Shown: positions 16,607-25,174 of the stretch, piece by piece | Layout of the letters: the number at the start of each line of letters is the position of its first letter | Numbering within the stretch: the first letter of the stretch is position 1 | Assembly: GCF_011769525.1 (NCBI RefSeq) | Contig: NZ_CP050440.1 | Coordinates: 6,883,501 to 6,947,500 of the forward strand | Direction of reading: 5' to 3' | Length of the DNA: 64,000 nt | Source of the DNA: Tolypothrix sp. PCC 7910 | Lineage (GTDB): Bacteria; Cyanobacteriota; Cyanobacteriia; Cyanobacteriales; Nostocaceae | The notes under the pieces: generated by a model | Told to the model about the DNA's origin: nothing | Seen by the model: only the letters and a program-made list of their open reading frames with translations | Database searches by the model: none | Translations under genes and position numbers: made by a program

Positions 16607-16629
16607 AAGCCGTAGATATCTACGGGCTT
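16607..16629. promoter_or_regulatory. Palindrome in the patB leader, possible operator
   Basis: AAGCCGTAGAT (16607-16617) is mirrored by ATCTACGGGCTT (16618-16629) with one extra G. The core CCGTAGATATCTACGG is perfect. It ends 40 bp before the patB start, in the untranslated leader or the promoter. It could bind a dimeric regulator such as PatB itself; that is inference. Confidence 0.5.
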
Positions 16630-17355
16630 CAGCTTTTATCTATTCCTCTCCGTTGCAAAGATGCCGAATTTTCTAGATGTTGCTAATACGCGATCGCCGC
16701 AAAATTTTTATCAGTTAAACTTAATTGCTCTTCATTCAACAATTATGTTGATATCAACATCTTACTATACTAACCTTAGTAACTTTTTTAACCAAAAAAG
16801 TATAATTTTTTTGTTAATTTTGAACTATTAAATGAATCTTCACATTTGCCAAACAATTATTATACACAGTATCTTTCACTAACATTTAGTTACCGATTTT
16901 AACATGAATGTAACAAACCTCTTCCTAATTTCATAGAGGATATTAGGAAAAGCATAAAATGGACTTTATTACGATAAAATCATTATTTTTTTTAAGAATT
17001 AGCCAGCAAAATGTAGAAATTTGCGTCACAGGAATTTGAATATATCAAAATCAGGAAAATTTGACATTATTAAATTTAGTTGATATCTAATATCCAAAAA
17101 AATTCTCTTTTGTTAGCAATATTTTGATAATTTTAATTTTGTGATATTTATATAAAAATCTAATATCATTCATAAAAATATTTGCATAGAAAGAGAATAG
17201 AGTCCAGGCGATAGCGAATCATCATCTATCAAGCTATACTTAGCTGCACCAAAATTGAGACTACTATATTCTTGTAGAGGCAAAATATAGCTACTTGCTG
17301 ATGTATTTTATTTACCTGAAAATCTTTGTATTTGTGGGAAATTTAGTTCATGTAG

Positions 17356-17382
17356 GATGCGTTAGTGATAGCGTAACGCATC
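17356..17382. repeat. Dispersed inverted repeat, copy 3
   Basis: GATGCGTTA and TAACGCATC arms with the loop GTGATAGCG. Same family as 4710-4744. Confidence 0.8.
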
Positions 17383-17573
17383 TGAGTTTCTATATTTGTT
17401 GGGAATTTAGTTGTAATTGATGAATTCTGTATGTTGAAACAAACGCACTTCACTTAATTAATAACTTTAGTAACATTTCTTGACTGGAAAAGAGTAACTT
17501 AACAAATAGCTGCGGATGTTACCTCAGTAGAGCTTGGTATTGAGTACAGAAACACTAGTACCCCCACCTGTAA

Positions 17574-17587
17574 GTAAATACTCTTAC
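17574..17587 (+). promoter_or_regulatory. GTA-N8-TAC box, possible NtcA site
   Basis: GTAAATACTCTTAC matches the NtcA consensus exactly. It lies between two ACTAGTACCCC direct repeats, 446 bp before the cox2-linked genes. No TAN3T element is found at the usual 22-23 bp distance, and such boxes also arise by chance, so support is weak. Confidence 0.3.
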
Positions 17588-18000
17588 CCTCATAAAAATA
17601 CTAGTACCCCACCATAAAAAAAATTAAAAAGCTTTATACAGCAAGGCTTTTAACAGTTGAGTACATTCCTAATTAATTGCTGTTCCTAGATGAGGTAGCT
17701 GATATAACACTTTTGATAGATAGAAATCAGGCAAGTGCCATCAATTCCTATTGCAGTTGTATTTGATATATGAACAGGACAAGGAGATAAAAGTAACAAG
17801 GAGGATAAAGTAAAGAGATATTTGTAACTTCTGCACAGATTGCTATAGTTGAGACTTTCAATAATCAATAGTTAAGAACTATAAACTCTAAAGAAATTCT
17901 AAAGCGTATATCAAATATCAACGAGGTTATCTGTGATTTGTAAAGATTATTGACATTTAAAACTGGAAATAACCAGATTTAAAATGCAGAACTTATACCC

Positions 18001-18027
18001 CCGCATCCATAGGAATATGCGGTTTTT
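18001..18027 (+). promoter_or_regulatory. Hairpin with T tract right before the first gene of the cox2 operon
   Basis: CCGCAT (18001-18006) pairs with ATGCGG (18017-18022) across a 10-nt loop and runs into TTTTT, ending six bases before the ATG at 18033. It resembles a weak intrinsic terminator and might act as a leader attenuator or end antisense-side transcripts. The stem is short, so this is tentative. Confidence 0.35.
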
Positions 18028-18032
18028 CAGTA

Positions 18033-18386
18033 ATGCTTATGAAATCTAAACTCTTGAGAATTCTCGCAGTATTTTTACTAAGCTTAGTAGTGCTTTCTCC
18101 AGCTTTAGTGGCAATAATTGTAGTTTGGCAGGAACATCTGAATTTTAAGGCTACACAAAACCTAGTGTATGTTGTTTCAGATGTTCAACACTTCGCTAAT
18201 CATGGTGTCACTACCGCTATCTCTATATTATTATGGGTGATAATTTTGGCTCCCATTGGCCTTTGTTTAAGAATTACTTTGCATAAAAGCTATGTTGCTT
18301 ATCGTGCTGCTGTGCTGCAAAGAAAAGTCAAACTGTTGGAAAAAATGTGGCAGCAAAATACTTATCCAGAGGAAATTATTTTATGA
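18033..18386 (+). CDS. Small two-span membrane protein at the head of the cox2 operon
   Basis: 117 aa. An N-terminal hydrophobic segment (LLRILAVFLLSLVVLSPALVAIIVVW) and a second one (VTTAISILLWVIILAPIGLCL) flank a polar loop. A basic, coiled tail (VLQRKVKLLEKMWQQ) ends it. The stop overlaps the coxB start by ATGA (18383-18386), so the two are translationally coupled. A small conserved gene occupies the same place upstream of the heterocyst cytochrome oxidase genes in Anabaena (alr2513, as I recall). The role is unknown; an oxidase assembly or accessory function is inferred from coupling. A second in-frame ATG at 18039 is possible. Confidence 0.75.
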   Translation: MLMKSKLLRILAVFLLSLVVLSPALVAIIVVWQEHLNFKATQNLVYVVSDVQHFANHGVTTAISILLWVIILAPIGLCLRITLHKSYVAYRAAVLQRKVKLLEKMWQQNTYPEEIIL

Positions 18387-19228
18387 AACAAATTCCCCTT
18401 GGGATTATAACTTTAATTGCAGGTATCTTAATTACGCTAATTAGCTTGTGGGTAGGGCAAAATAATCATCTTCTGCCAGTTCAAGCTTCTGCACAAGCGC
18501 CTTTAGTAGATAATTTCTTTAATGTGATGGTAGCCATTGGGACTGCTTTATTTTTAGTAGTACAAGGGGCAATACTATTTTCTGTAATTAAATTTCGTCG
18601 GCGGCGTGGAGATAATGGCGATGCTCTGCCAATTGAAGGTAGCTTTCCCCTAGAAATTTTGTGGACGATCATCCCCGGAATCATTGTGATTGGATTGGGG
18701 GTTTACAGCGTAGATGTTTACACCGAAATGGGCGGGATGGATGAGATTGGCCATCACGGTATGACCCACGAGTCAATGATGGCGCAACCTAAATCAAACC
18801 CCATTGGGATTGGTTCGACACCTGCAACCGAGGGTAAACCACCATCTTTAGTAGTCAACGTCACCGGAATGCAATATGCTTGGCTGTTCAACTATCCCGA
18901 TAGCGATGTCAATACAGGAGAACTGCACGTTCCCATCGGTCAAGATGTATTGCTGAATATCTCTGCAAATGATGTAATTCACTCATTTTGGGTGCCACAG
19001 TTTCGGTTAAAGCAAGATGCAATCCCTGGACAACCTACACAGTTACGGTTCACCGCCACCAAAACAGGAACCTATCCCATAGTTTGCGCCGAACTGTGTG
19101 GTGGTTATCACGGTAGTATGCGTACTTCCGTAGTTGTCCACACCCCAGAAGATTACGATCGCTGGCTGACAGAAAATCGCGTAGCCCAACAGCCAGAAAT
19201 GGATCAAACTGTTGCCGTCAATCCATAA
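18383..19228 (+). CDS. coxB: Cytochrome c oxidase subunit II (cox2-type)
   Basis: 281 aa from the ATG at 18383, with AGAGGA upstream and ATGA overlap with the preceding gene. A longer frame would start with a GTG inside that gene. Two N-terminal membrane helices (residues about 8-25 and 45-70) anchor a periplasmic or lumenal cupredoxin domain. The CuA ligands are present: His200 (DVIHSFWVPQ), Cys235, Glu237, Cys239, His243 and Met246 (CAELCGGYHGSM). The loop at 117-135 is His/Met-rich. CuA ligands show a true cytochrome c oxidase. Position beside patB indicates the heterocyst-type cox2, which helps remove oxygen to protect nitrogenase. Confidence 0.93.
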   Translation: MKQIPLGIITLIAGILITLISLWVGQNNHLLPVQASAQAPLVDNFFNVMVAIGTALFLVVQGAILFSVIKFRRRRGDNGDALPIEGSFPLEILWTIIPGIIVIGLGVYSVDVYTEMGGMDEIGHHGMTHESMMAQPKSNPIGIGSTPATEGKPPSLVVNVTGMQYAWLFNYPDSDVNTGELHVPIGQDVLLNISANDVIHSFWVPQFRLKQDAIPGQPTQLRFTATKTGTYPIVCAELCGGYHGSMRTSVVVHTPEDYDRWLTENRVAQQPEMDQTVAVNP

Positions 19229-19321
19229 GCCTTTTTCCAGATAATACCAACTTCGGATAGCTAGTCTTGTTTTATTCAAGATTTTCAATCCAAAATCTCA
19301 AATCCAAAATCCAAAATTGGT

Positions 19322-20980
19322 ATGACACAATTAGAAACTCCCAAAACTACAGCAGTCGTTACCCACCACGAAGTACCCCAAAAGTGGAAATGGTACGACT
19401 ATTTCACTTTTAATATCGATCACAAAGTCATTGGCATTCAATATCTGGTAACCGCCTTTATTTTTTACCTGATTGGTGGATTAATGGCGATGGCAATCCG
19501 CATCGAATTAAATACACCAGATGCGGATTTTCTCGATCCCAACCTTTATAACGCCTTCATGACCAATCACGGCACATTGATGATTTTTATGTGGATTGTG
19601 CCGGCGGCGATTGGTGGATTTGGTAACTTCCTGATTCCCTTGATGGTGGGGGCGCGAGATATGGCGTTTCCCAAATTGAATGCGATCGCCTTTTGGTTGA
19701 ATCCGCCGGCTGGGGCCTTACTGTTGGGTAGCTTCTTTTTTGGTGGTTCCCAAAGTGGCTGGACTGCTTACCCACCATTGAGTTTAATTACAGCTAACAC
19801 TGCCCAATCAATGTGGATTTTAGCGATCGTATTGGTGGGTACTTCTTCAATTTTGGGGGCGTTAAATTTTGTCGTCACCATCCTAAAGATGAAAGTCCCC
19901 AGTATGCAATGGACGCAAATGCCGTTATTCTGCTGGGCAATTTTAGCAACTTCAGTTTTAGCCCTGCTATCTACCCCAGTGCTAGCAGCTGGATTAGTGC
20001 TGTTATTATTTGATATCAACTTTGGCACTTCTTTCTTTAAGCCGGATGCTGGTGGAAACGTGGTGCTTTATCAGCATTTATTTTGGTTTTATTCCCATCC
20101 CGCAGTATATTTAATGATTTTGCCCATCTTCGGCATTATGTCGGAGGTGATTCCCGTTCACGCCCGTAAACCAATATTTGGTTATAAAGCGATCGCTTAT
20201 TCTAGCTTGGCAATCTGCATTATTGGTTTATTTGTTTGGGTACACCACATGTTTACTAGTGGTACACCCCCTTGGATGCGGATGTTTTTCACCATTTCCA
20301 CCCTGATTGTTGCTGTTCCCACTGGCGTGAAAATTTTTGGTTGGGTAGCAACCCTGTGGGGCGGTAAAATCCGCTTTACCAGCGCCATGCTATTTGCGAT
20401 TGGCTTACTGTCAATGTTTGTCGTTGGCGGACTAGGCGGCGTAACCTTGGGTACAGCGCCTTTTGATATCCACGTTCACGATACATATTATGTAGTAGGT
20501 CACTTCCACTACGTTTTATTTGGTGGTTCTGTATTCGGTATCTATGCGGGAATTTACCATTGGTTCCCCAAGATGACTGGCAGAATGATGAATGAAACTT
20601 GGGGAAGAGTACATTTTGCCCTAACTTTTGTTGGTACTCACCTCACTTTCTTACCCATGCACCAACTCGGGTTGCAAGGAATGCCGCGCCGTGTCGCCAT
20701 GTATGACCCTCAGTTTGCCGGAATCAATCATCTTTGTACCATTGGCGCAATGATTCTCGGTATATCTGTAATTCCCTTCTTCCTCAACGCCATTTGGAGT
20801 TGGATGAATGGCCCCAAAGCATCAGATAACCCTTGGGAAGCGCTGACTTTAGAATGGACAACCACTTCACCCCCGGCGATTGAAAACTGGGAAGTATTAC
20901 CAGTTGTGACTCACGGCCCCTACGATTATGGGCGTAGTGATGAAGGAAAACCAACAGCGCAAACTGCTGCCTCGGTTTAA
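19322..20980 (+). CDS. coxA: Cytochrome c oxidase subunit I (cox2-type)
   Basis: 552 aa, twelve-helix heme-copper oxidase core. Heme and copper ligands are visible: His83 in NHGTLMIF (low-spin heme), FYSHPAVYLMIL with the His-Tyr pair, VHHMFTSG for the CuB histidines, and HDTYYVVGHFHYVLFGG for the heme a3 and low-spin heme histidines. It follows coxB by 93 bp and precedes coxC by 84 bp, with a dispersed palindrome in the second gap. It functions with CoxB and CoxC in reduction of oxygen to water. Full length for the family. Confidence 0.95.
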   Translation: MTQLETPKTTAVVTHHEVPQKWKWYDYFTFNIDHKVIGIQYLVTAFIFYLIGGLMAMAIRIELNTPDADFLDPNLYNAFMTNHGTLMIFMWIVPAAIGGFGNFLIPLMVGARDMAFPKLNAIAFWLNPPAGALLLGSFFFGGSQSGWTAYPPLSLITANTAQSMWILAIVLVGTSSILGALNFVVTILKMKVPSMQWTQMPLFCWAILATSVLALLSTPVLAAGLVLLLFDINFGTSFFKPDAGGNVVLYQHLFWFYSHPAVYLMILPIFGIMSEVIPVHARKPIFGYKAIAYSSLAICIIGLFVWVHHMFTSGTPPWMRMFFTISTLIVAVPTGVKIFGWVATLWGGKIRFTSAMLFAIGLLSMFVVGGLGGVTLGTAPFDIHVHDTYYVVGHFHYVLFGGSVFGIYAGIYHWFPKMTGRMMNETWGRVHFALTFVGTHLTFLPMHQLGLQGMPRRVAMYDPQFAGINHLCTIGAMILGISVIPFFLNAIWSWMNGPKASDNPWEALTLEWTTTSPPAIENWEVLPVVTHGPYDYGRSDEGKPTAQTAASV

Positions 20981-20987
20981 CGCCAAT

Positions 20988-21016
20988 GGATGCGTTACGC
21001 GATCGCTAACGCATCC
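20988..21016. repeat. Dispersed inverted repeat, copy 4, inside the cox2 operon
   Basis: GGATGCGTTA and TAACGCATCC arms around a HIP1-containing loop, between coxA and coxC. It sits within a transcript, so it may alter processing or the relative amount of coxC mRNA. Confidence 0.8.
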
Positions 21017-21064
21017 TACGTGAACTGTTCCCTATTCCCTCCTTAAATTTGGAAATTGGAATTT

Positions 21065-21676
21065 ATGCAGGATTCAACTTTGAACGCCCCAGAAATAGCG
21101 TTGGGTTCAGCAGCTTCCCATGAAGAACATCAAGATTTGCGGGTGTTTGGGCTGCTGACGTTTCTGATTTCTGAGTCTTTGATGTTTGGTGGTTTTTTTG
21201 CCACTTACCTAATTTTGCGCGGTGGTGCAGCAGTTTGGCCGCCGGAAGGTACAGAAGTAGAATTGCTCGTACCAACAATTAACACCATCATCCTAGTTTC
21301 TAGTAGCTTTGTGATCCACTTAGGTGATACAGCGATTAAGAAAAACAATATCGCTGGGATGCGCTTATGGTATGGCATCACAGCGCTAATGGGGGCTATT
21401 TTCCTTGGAGGTCAGGTATATGAGTATCTGACTTTGGGATATGGATTAACTACCAACGTGTTTTCTAACTGCTTCTATTTGATGACAGGTTTCCACGGTT
21501 TACACGTATTTATAGGGTTGCTGTTAATACTTGGTGTACTGTGGCGATCGCGCCGTGCCGGTCATTACTCTGCTACGAAACATACTGGCATTGAAATGGC
21601 AGAAATCTACTGGCACTTTGTAGATATCATCTGGATTATCCTATTTACGCTGTTGTATATCCTGAGCGTATTTTAG
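21065..21676 (+). CDS. coxC: Cytochrome c oxidase subunit III (cox2-type)
   Basis: 203 aa from the ATG at 21065; an in-frame TTG lies nine bases earlier. It has the short five-helix subunit III pattern of bacterial oxidases: FGLLTFLISESLMFGGFFAT, a central helix pair, FHGLHVFIGLLLILG, and the terminal HFVDIIWIILFTLLYIL with the conserved His-Phe-Val-Asp. Third structural gene of the oxidase operon. A purine/pyrimidine-rich imperfect hairpin (21763-21812) downstream may end the transcript. Confidence 0.93.
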   Translation: MQDSTLNAPEIALGSAASHEEHQDLRVFGLLTFLISESLMFGGFFATYLILRGGAAVWPPEGTEVELLVPTINTIILVSSSFVIHLGDTAIKKNNIAGMRLWYGITALMGAIFLGGQVYEYLTLGYGLTTNVFSNCFYLMTGFHGLHVFIGLLLILGVLWRSRRAGHYSATKHTGIEMAEIYWHFVDIIWIILFTLLYILSVF

Positions 21677-22144
21677 AACTTACGCGAAATGCAAAGCTAA
21701 AAAAAACCAGGAATCAGCTAAAAGGACAAGTAGCTACAATTAAACTCAACTATGTAAAGTTTTTGAGGGGGAAAGGGGAAATATTTTTCCTTTTTCCCTC
21801 TTTCGCTTTTTAATATTCAATAAAAACCTCATTGATTACTAGAATGTCCACCGAGACACATATAAAATGGGACACTTTGGTGAGAAGATGTGCAGTTTAT
21901 ATATGAGATATCAAAAATAGGTATAAATAAGATTTTCACTCGCTAAAAAGGTGGTTAAAAATAATCACAGCAGATCACAACTTCCCTACAATAAGCTACT
22001 TCAATTTGAGGTAGAGATGATTGTAATGGTGCATTTTTATGTGCTTTTACTCTGTATCTCATTTTTTGAAAAACACTGTTATTTGATATTAATGCTATCA
22101 AGAAATGTGTTTTTAATTATCACAATGAATGAATTTGATTTTTT
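21677..22144. other. Intergenic region after coxC
   Basis: 468 bp. An imperfect hairpin of GAGGGGGAAAGGGG against a CCTTTTTCCCTC strand at 21763-21800, followed by CTTTTT, is the likely cox2 terminator. The rest is AT-rich with no recognisable gene; a 65-aa frame at 21951-22148 has no ribosome site and is rejected. Confidence 0.55.
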
Positions 22145-23032
22145 ATGAAAAATTTCTTTAAAAAAAATTATTCATCTCCTAATCTGTATGCGGTTCTAGT
22201 TACGCCATTTAAAGCGCAAGGTGAATTAGATGAAACTAGTTTAAAGCGATTAGTTGAGTTTTATATTCAAAAAAAAGTACATGGACTAGCGATATTGACT
22301 GTCTTAGGAGAAGAAGCTAAATTAACACCCCAAGAACGGTTGCGTGTCGCACAAGTTGTTTTCCAGCAAGTTAAAAATCGTGTCCCCGTTGTGGTGGGAG
22401 TAAGTGGAAAAGCAGATGTAGCGGCAAAATTTGGGCTACAAATGGCTGGATTAGGTGCTAAAGGGTTGTTAGTTGTACCTCCTAGCTTTTCTGATACTCA
22501 ACAAGTGAAACAACACTATCAGGAAGTTGGAATTGCAACTCAAATGCCTTTAGTGGTTTTAGATTATCCTCCTTTAACAGGAAAATTATCTGTTGATTTT
22601 ATTGCAAGTTTGGCGGCAGAAGTTGAGCAGGTACAGGCGATTAAATTAGAGGAAGAACCAACACCTGAGAAAATTTGGCTATTACGTAATAGAATAGGCG
22701 ATCGCTTGGCTATTTTCGGTGCATTGGGTGGTTTAAATTGTCTACCAGAACTCCAAGCAGGTAGCCACGGGTTAATGACAGGTTATGCTTATCCTGAGCA
22801 TTTACTAACAATAATGGATTATTTTCACAAAGGTGAATTATTAGCCGCTGCTCAAGAGTATCAGCGTTGCTTACCTTTTCTGAGATATGAATATCAAGGC
22901 GGATTAGCTGTGAGAAAAGAAATTTTACGTAATCGAGATATCATCTCTTCAGCGAAAGTTCGTCATTGCAGTATTGATGAATTATCAAGAAATAGGATGG
23001 ATGTTCATGTAATTGCTAGAAAATCAGTGTAA
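22145..23032 (+). CDS. DHDPS/NAL-superfamily aldolase (not canonical DapA)
   Basis: 295 aa TIM-barrel of the dihydrodipicolinate synthase / N-acetylneuraminate lyase superfamily. The opening YAVLVTPFKAQGELD, Tyr141 (VVLDYPP) and the Schiff-base Lys167 (QAIKLEEEP) are in place. The family GTTGE loop is changed to TVLGEE. The region that holds the substrate-binding arginine in DapA (YNxPxRTG) reads YPPLTGK, with no Arg, so aspartate semialdehyde is unlikely as substrate. It probably joins or splits a 2-oxoacid such as pyruvate with an unknown aldehyde. It precedes a methyltransferase and a diiron oxidase on the same strand, 331 bp away. Confidence 0.8.
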   Translation: MKNFFKKNYSSPNLYAVLVTPFKAQGELDETSLKRLVEFYIQKKVHGLAILTVLGEEAKLTPQERLRVAQVVFQQVKNRVPVVVGVSGKADVAAKFGLQMAGLGAKGLLVVPPSFSDTQQVKQHYQEVGIATQMPLVVLDYPPLTGKLSVDFIASLAAEVEQVQAIKLEEEPTPEKIWLLRNRIGDRLAIFGALGGLNCLPELQAGSHGLMTGYAYPEHLLTIMDYFHKGELLAAAQEYQRCLPFLRYEYQGGLAVRKEILRNRDIISSAKVRHCSIDELSRNRMDVHVIARKSV

Positions 23033-23363
23033 ATACTCTCAATAACTTAAACTATCGAATGTTAGAACTAAATTCATTCAGCATCAATTTTTTATGTATT
23101 TGATATTTATTAATTACATAAAAATTGGGATCTTAGCATTCATATATAAAATTATTCTCAATCCATAACCCATGCTGATAAAAATTGTAATCTTCAATCT
23201 TCCAAATAATTCATAAGACTTTGTTACAACAATTTAATCAAGCATTATAAGAGTTTGAAAGTCAGAGAAATTATAAATATTCACTGATGTAGTCTGATTT
23301 TTTGTCTTTGGCAATATTGCACAAAACTCATCAACTTCAAGCAAAATAGCAAAAATAATTAAA
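23033..23363. other. AT-rich gap between the aldolase and methyltransferase genes
   Basis: 331 bp with no gene, repeat or terminator recognised. It could hold a separate promoter for the methyltransferase-oxidase pair. Confidence 0.4.
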
Positions 23364-24134
23364 ATGTCAATTTTAAACAACAAAGACTCTACGATAAATC
23401 TATACAATCACACTGCTTCAGATTGGGTGAGAGGACAAGCTCTTTCGCTTTCAGACTTTACAGCCCGTCCTTTTGTATTAGAAATGTGTGAGCCGATTAA
23501 TCAACTACAAGTCCTTGATTTAGGTTGTGGTGAAGGTTATTGCACAAGAGAATTACGCCGACGTGGTGCCACACGAGTATATGGAATAGATAGTTCCCAA
23601 GCCATGATTGCAGCCGCAAATCTGCAAGAGTCAGAAAATCTGCTAGGAATTAAATATGAAGTAGGATGTGCTACAAATCTCCCACAATTTGGTGATGGTG
23701 AAATAGATTTAGTAGTTGCTGTTTTTCTATTTAACTATTTAACAATTGCTCAAACTCAAGAATGTATGAAAGAAGTTGCCAGAGTACTTCATCCTGGCGG
23801 CAGATTTGTATTTAGTATTCCCCATCCATCCTTTCCCTATATGCGTGAAGCCGCATATCCGTTTTATTTTCAAGTAGAAGATAAAGGCTACTTTAGCAAG
23901 CGAGATCAGCTATTCCCTGGACGTATTTGGAAACGAGATGGTTCTTGGCTCAATGTTCAACTAATCCACAAAACTCTGGAAGATTATTTTAATTGTTTGC
24001 TGATGGCTAATTTCAATACAATGCCAATCCTCAAAGAATTACGTGTGACTCCAGAACATATTGCATTAGATGAATCATTTTTTAGTCCCTTGCTCGATTT
24101 ACCACTTCATTTAGCAATTCAAGTATCAAAGTAA
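23364..24134 (+). CDS. Class I SAM-dependent methyltransferase
   Basis: 256 aa. Motif I is VLDLGCGEGYCTRELRRRG (about residues 50-68), motif II is YGIDSSQAM, and motif IV is EIDLVVAVFLFNYL, followed by the post-motif block VLHPGGRFVFSIPHPSFP. The C-terminal half carries the substrate-lid region (FQVEDKGYFSKRDQLFPGRIW). It resembles small-molecule (UbiE/Methyltransf_11) methyltransferases; the acceptor is unknown. Its stop overlaps the next start by one base (TAATG), so it is translationally coupled to the diiron oxidase and probably acts on the same pathway. Confidence 0.85.
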   Translation: MSILNNKDSTINLYNHTASDWVRGQALSLSDFTARPFVLEMCEPINQLQVLDLGCGEGYCTRELRRRGATRVYGIDSSQAMIAAANLQESENLLGIKYEVGCATNLPQFGDGEIDLVVAVFLFNYLTIAQTQECMKEVARVLHPGGRFVFSIPHPSFPYMREAAYPFYFQVEDKGYFSKRDQLFPGRIWKRDGSWLNVQLIHKTLEDYFNCLLMANFNTMPILKELRVTPEHIALDESFFSPLLDLPLHLAIQVSK

Positions 24135-24880
24135 TGTCATCTTTAGAAACAAATTCTTTGCGGGAAATAACAGTTAACCATCCTCTATGGAACCATCATT
24201 TCCTCACTCGTTGTCGTACTGGAAATTTATCTCTTCCAGACGTACAAGTGCTAGCTGTGCAGATGTACAGATTCTCTAAGGAATTTAACCGGATTCTTGC
24301 CAGAATTTTATCATGCTGCTCAGATGAAGCTGCTCAGTTAGTAATTTTAGATAACTTATTGGATGAAATGGGACAGGGAGATTTAAGTCAATCTCATCCA
24401 GAATTATTTCGGCGGTTTACTCGTACCCTGGGTATTGATGATAGCACTCTAGCAGCATTACCAACTGCACCAGAAACTCGTGCTTTAATTGAAACTTATT
24501 TGAGACTTCCATTTCAATATGGTTACTTAGCTGCGTTAGGTGCAGTCTGTTATGCTTCCGAAGGAATTGTTAACTCGTTGTACACGCAATTATATAAGGG
24601 AATTTTAGGTTCAACGCCATTACCTAAAGAATCATTGATATTTTTTGAAGTTCATATTGATGTCGATGATAGCCATGCAGCGAAACTAGCCGCAGTCATA
24701 GAATCTCATCTCAATAATTATGATGAGAATATTGATATGCAGATTAAACAAGCCATTTTAGAAGCAATGGATGCGCGTTTGCAATTCTTTAATGGTATTG
24801 AGCGTCAAATTTATGAACAAAGCAGATGCAATAACAAATATCTAGAACATGATAGAGTATCTCTGTCCTATGCAATCTAG
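24134..24880 (+). CDS. Heme-oxygenase-like diiron oxidase (HDO / TenA-PqqC fold)
   Basis: 248 aa all-helical protein. The six metal ligands expected in HDO enzymes can all be placed: Glu78 and His88 (LLDEMGQG...SHPELF), Glu143 (YASEGIV), and His174-x3-Asp178-x2-His181 (EVHIDVDDSHA). Family members include BesC, UndA, CADD and the oxidase domain of SznF, which cleave or oxidise amino acids, fatty acids or arginine derivatives. TenA and PqqC share the fold but lack this full ligand set. It is coupled to the methyltransferase by TAATG overlap. The substrate is unknown. Confidence 0.82.
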   Translation: MSSLETNSLREITVNHPLWNHHFLTRCRTGNLSLPDVQVLAVQMYRFSKEFNRILARILSCCSDEAAQLVILDNLLDEMGQGDLSQSHPELFRRFTRTLGIDDSTLAALPTAPETRALIETYLRLPFQYGYLAALGAVCYASEGIVNSLYTQLYKGILGSTPLPKESLIFFEVHIDVDDSHAAKLAAVIESHLNNYDENIDMQIKQAILEAMDARLQFFNGIERQIYEQSRCNNKYLEHDRVSLSYAI

Positions 24881-25174
24881 TGATTGGTCACCAAATTTTT
24901 GATAAGTAAATTAACTTTTCAGCTTTTGCTTGAGGAGGTTTGTGAGATATTATCTGTTTTGAACGAAGAAGATAAACCCCGAGAATTTTGTAAAAAATGG
25001 ATGTGAGGTGAAAGTATTATCGATGGTATGAATGCAATGATTTTATGGAGAATATCCTGAATTAAAGTTGCTCTTTAAAATTGGGGAAAATACTAAAAGG
25101 CTTGTAATAAGTCTGAGTCAGCCAATATAAAGTAATCTACGAAGTCTAGTTGAGCAATTGCCGTCAATAACATT

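Larger units (their letters stand above)
16568..18032. other. Long regulatory gap between patB and the cox2 operon
   Basis: 1465 bp, very AT-rich, with no convincing gene (the longest frame, at 17686-17868 minus, has no ribosome site). It holds a palindrome next to patB (16607-16629), a dispersed inverted repeat (17352-17383), two direct copies of ACTAGTACCCC (17554-17564 and 17600-17610) flanking a GTA-N8-TAC box (17574-17587), a TTGACA (17950-17955), CTGG-N6-CCAG (17963-17976), and a small hairpin just before the first cox2-operon gene. Both flanking units are heterocyst-associated, so heterocyst-specific promoters are expected here. Confidence 0.65.

Noticed and set aside
17686-17868. 60-codon frame in the patB-cox2 gap
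   Set aside because: No ribosome site and no recognisable sequence; AT-rich regulatory DNA is the simpler explanation.
21951-22148. 65-codon frame before the aldolase gene
   Set aside because: No ribosome site, odd composition, and it overlaps the aldolase start.
22145-23032. Calling the aldolase DapA of lysine synthesis
   Set aside because: The DapA substrate arginine motif and the GTTGE loop are altered, and the neighbours are not lysine genes.
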